Source of the DNA: Planococcus sp. A6
Lineage (GTDB): Bacteria > Bacillota > Bacilli > Bacillales_A > Planococcaceae
DNA length: 48,297 bases
Assembly: GCF_028823615.1 (NCBI RefSeq)
Contig: NZ_JAPEHT010000007.1
Location: 1 to 48,297 of the forward strand
Direction: 5' to 3'
Below the pieces are notes generated by a model. The model did not search any database, was not told the origin of the DNA, and saw only the letters and a program-made list of their open reading frames with translations. How positions within the stretch are numbered: position 1 is the first letter of the stretch; the number at the start of each line of letters is the position of its first letter. Below, piece by piece: positions 48,292-48,297 of this stretch. The translations under genes and the position numbers were made by a program.

Positions 48292-48297
48292 AATTTC

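Overview
The window is a chromosomal, housekeeping stretch of a low-to-mid GC Gram-positive bacterium (Bacillales). It carries the PyrR-controlled pyrimidine operon in Bacillus order, a division and cell-wall (dcw) cluster, the ylb/yll gene block of Bacillus subtilis, a bacillithiol gene (bshC) and a T-box isoleucyl-tRNA synthetase. The dcw cluster lacks murE, spoVD, spoVE/ftsW, murG and murB, as in Staphylococcus aureus, while the flanking genes follow B. subtilis. That mix, with the protein sequences, fits the Planococcaceae, most likely a Planococcus-type coccus. The genus is inferred, not proven. I see no rRNA, tRNA, CRISPR array, insertion sequence, prophage or other mobile element.

Region 1 (1-1,819, minus strand): a VOC-fold protein and D-serine ammonia-lyase (dsdA). 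Region 2 (1,888-13,488, minus): a consensus-like promoter, a PyrR-dependent leader, then pyrR-uraA-[second attenuator]-pyrB-pyrC-carA-carB-pyrK-pyrD-pyrF-pyrE and a terminator. Most junctions overlap by a few bases, so translation is probably coupled. pyrD is broken by an apparent 29-bp deletion with frameshift, which would block de novo UMP synthesis if real. Region 3 (13,494-18,029, minus): RluD-type pseudouridine synthase, lspA, and ileS under an AUC-specifying T-box.

Region 4 (18,038-32,907, minus) is the division and wall cluster. In transcription order it holds mraZ, rsmH, ftsL, a PASTA penicillin-binding protein, mraY, murD, divIB, two DUF881 genes, sbp, ftsA, ftsZ, ylmE, sepF, ylmG, ylmH and divIVA. 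GTGG repeats with 10-bp spacing lie in front of mraZ and look like a MraZ operator. Region 5 (33,000-40,978, minus): bshC, a DUF3397 membrane protein, a ketopantoate-reductase-like protein lacking the usual catalytic residues, a three-gene biotin-dependent acyl-CoA carboxylase operon with a cre-like site in its promoter, an enoyl-CoA hydratase/isomerase, rpmF and ylbN.

Region 6 (40,988-48,297, both strands): tmcAL, the PDZ-Lon protease YlbL, coaD, rsmD, a small DUF7147-like protein, ylbG, a membrane-anchored glycerophosphodiesterase, ylbF (ricF), the CAP-domain protein YlbC and a YugN-like protein. No gene-free stretch exceeds about 300 bp; the longest (17,737-18,037) is the ileS T-box leader and promoter. 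I found no convincing new biological system. The observations most worth following are the pyrD lesion, the degenerate PanE-like protein, the two-hairpin pyrR leader and the operator-like elements at mraZ and the carboxylase operon.
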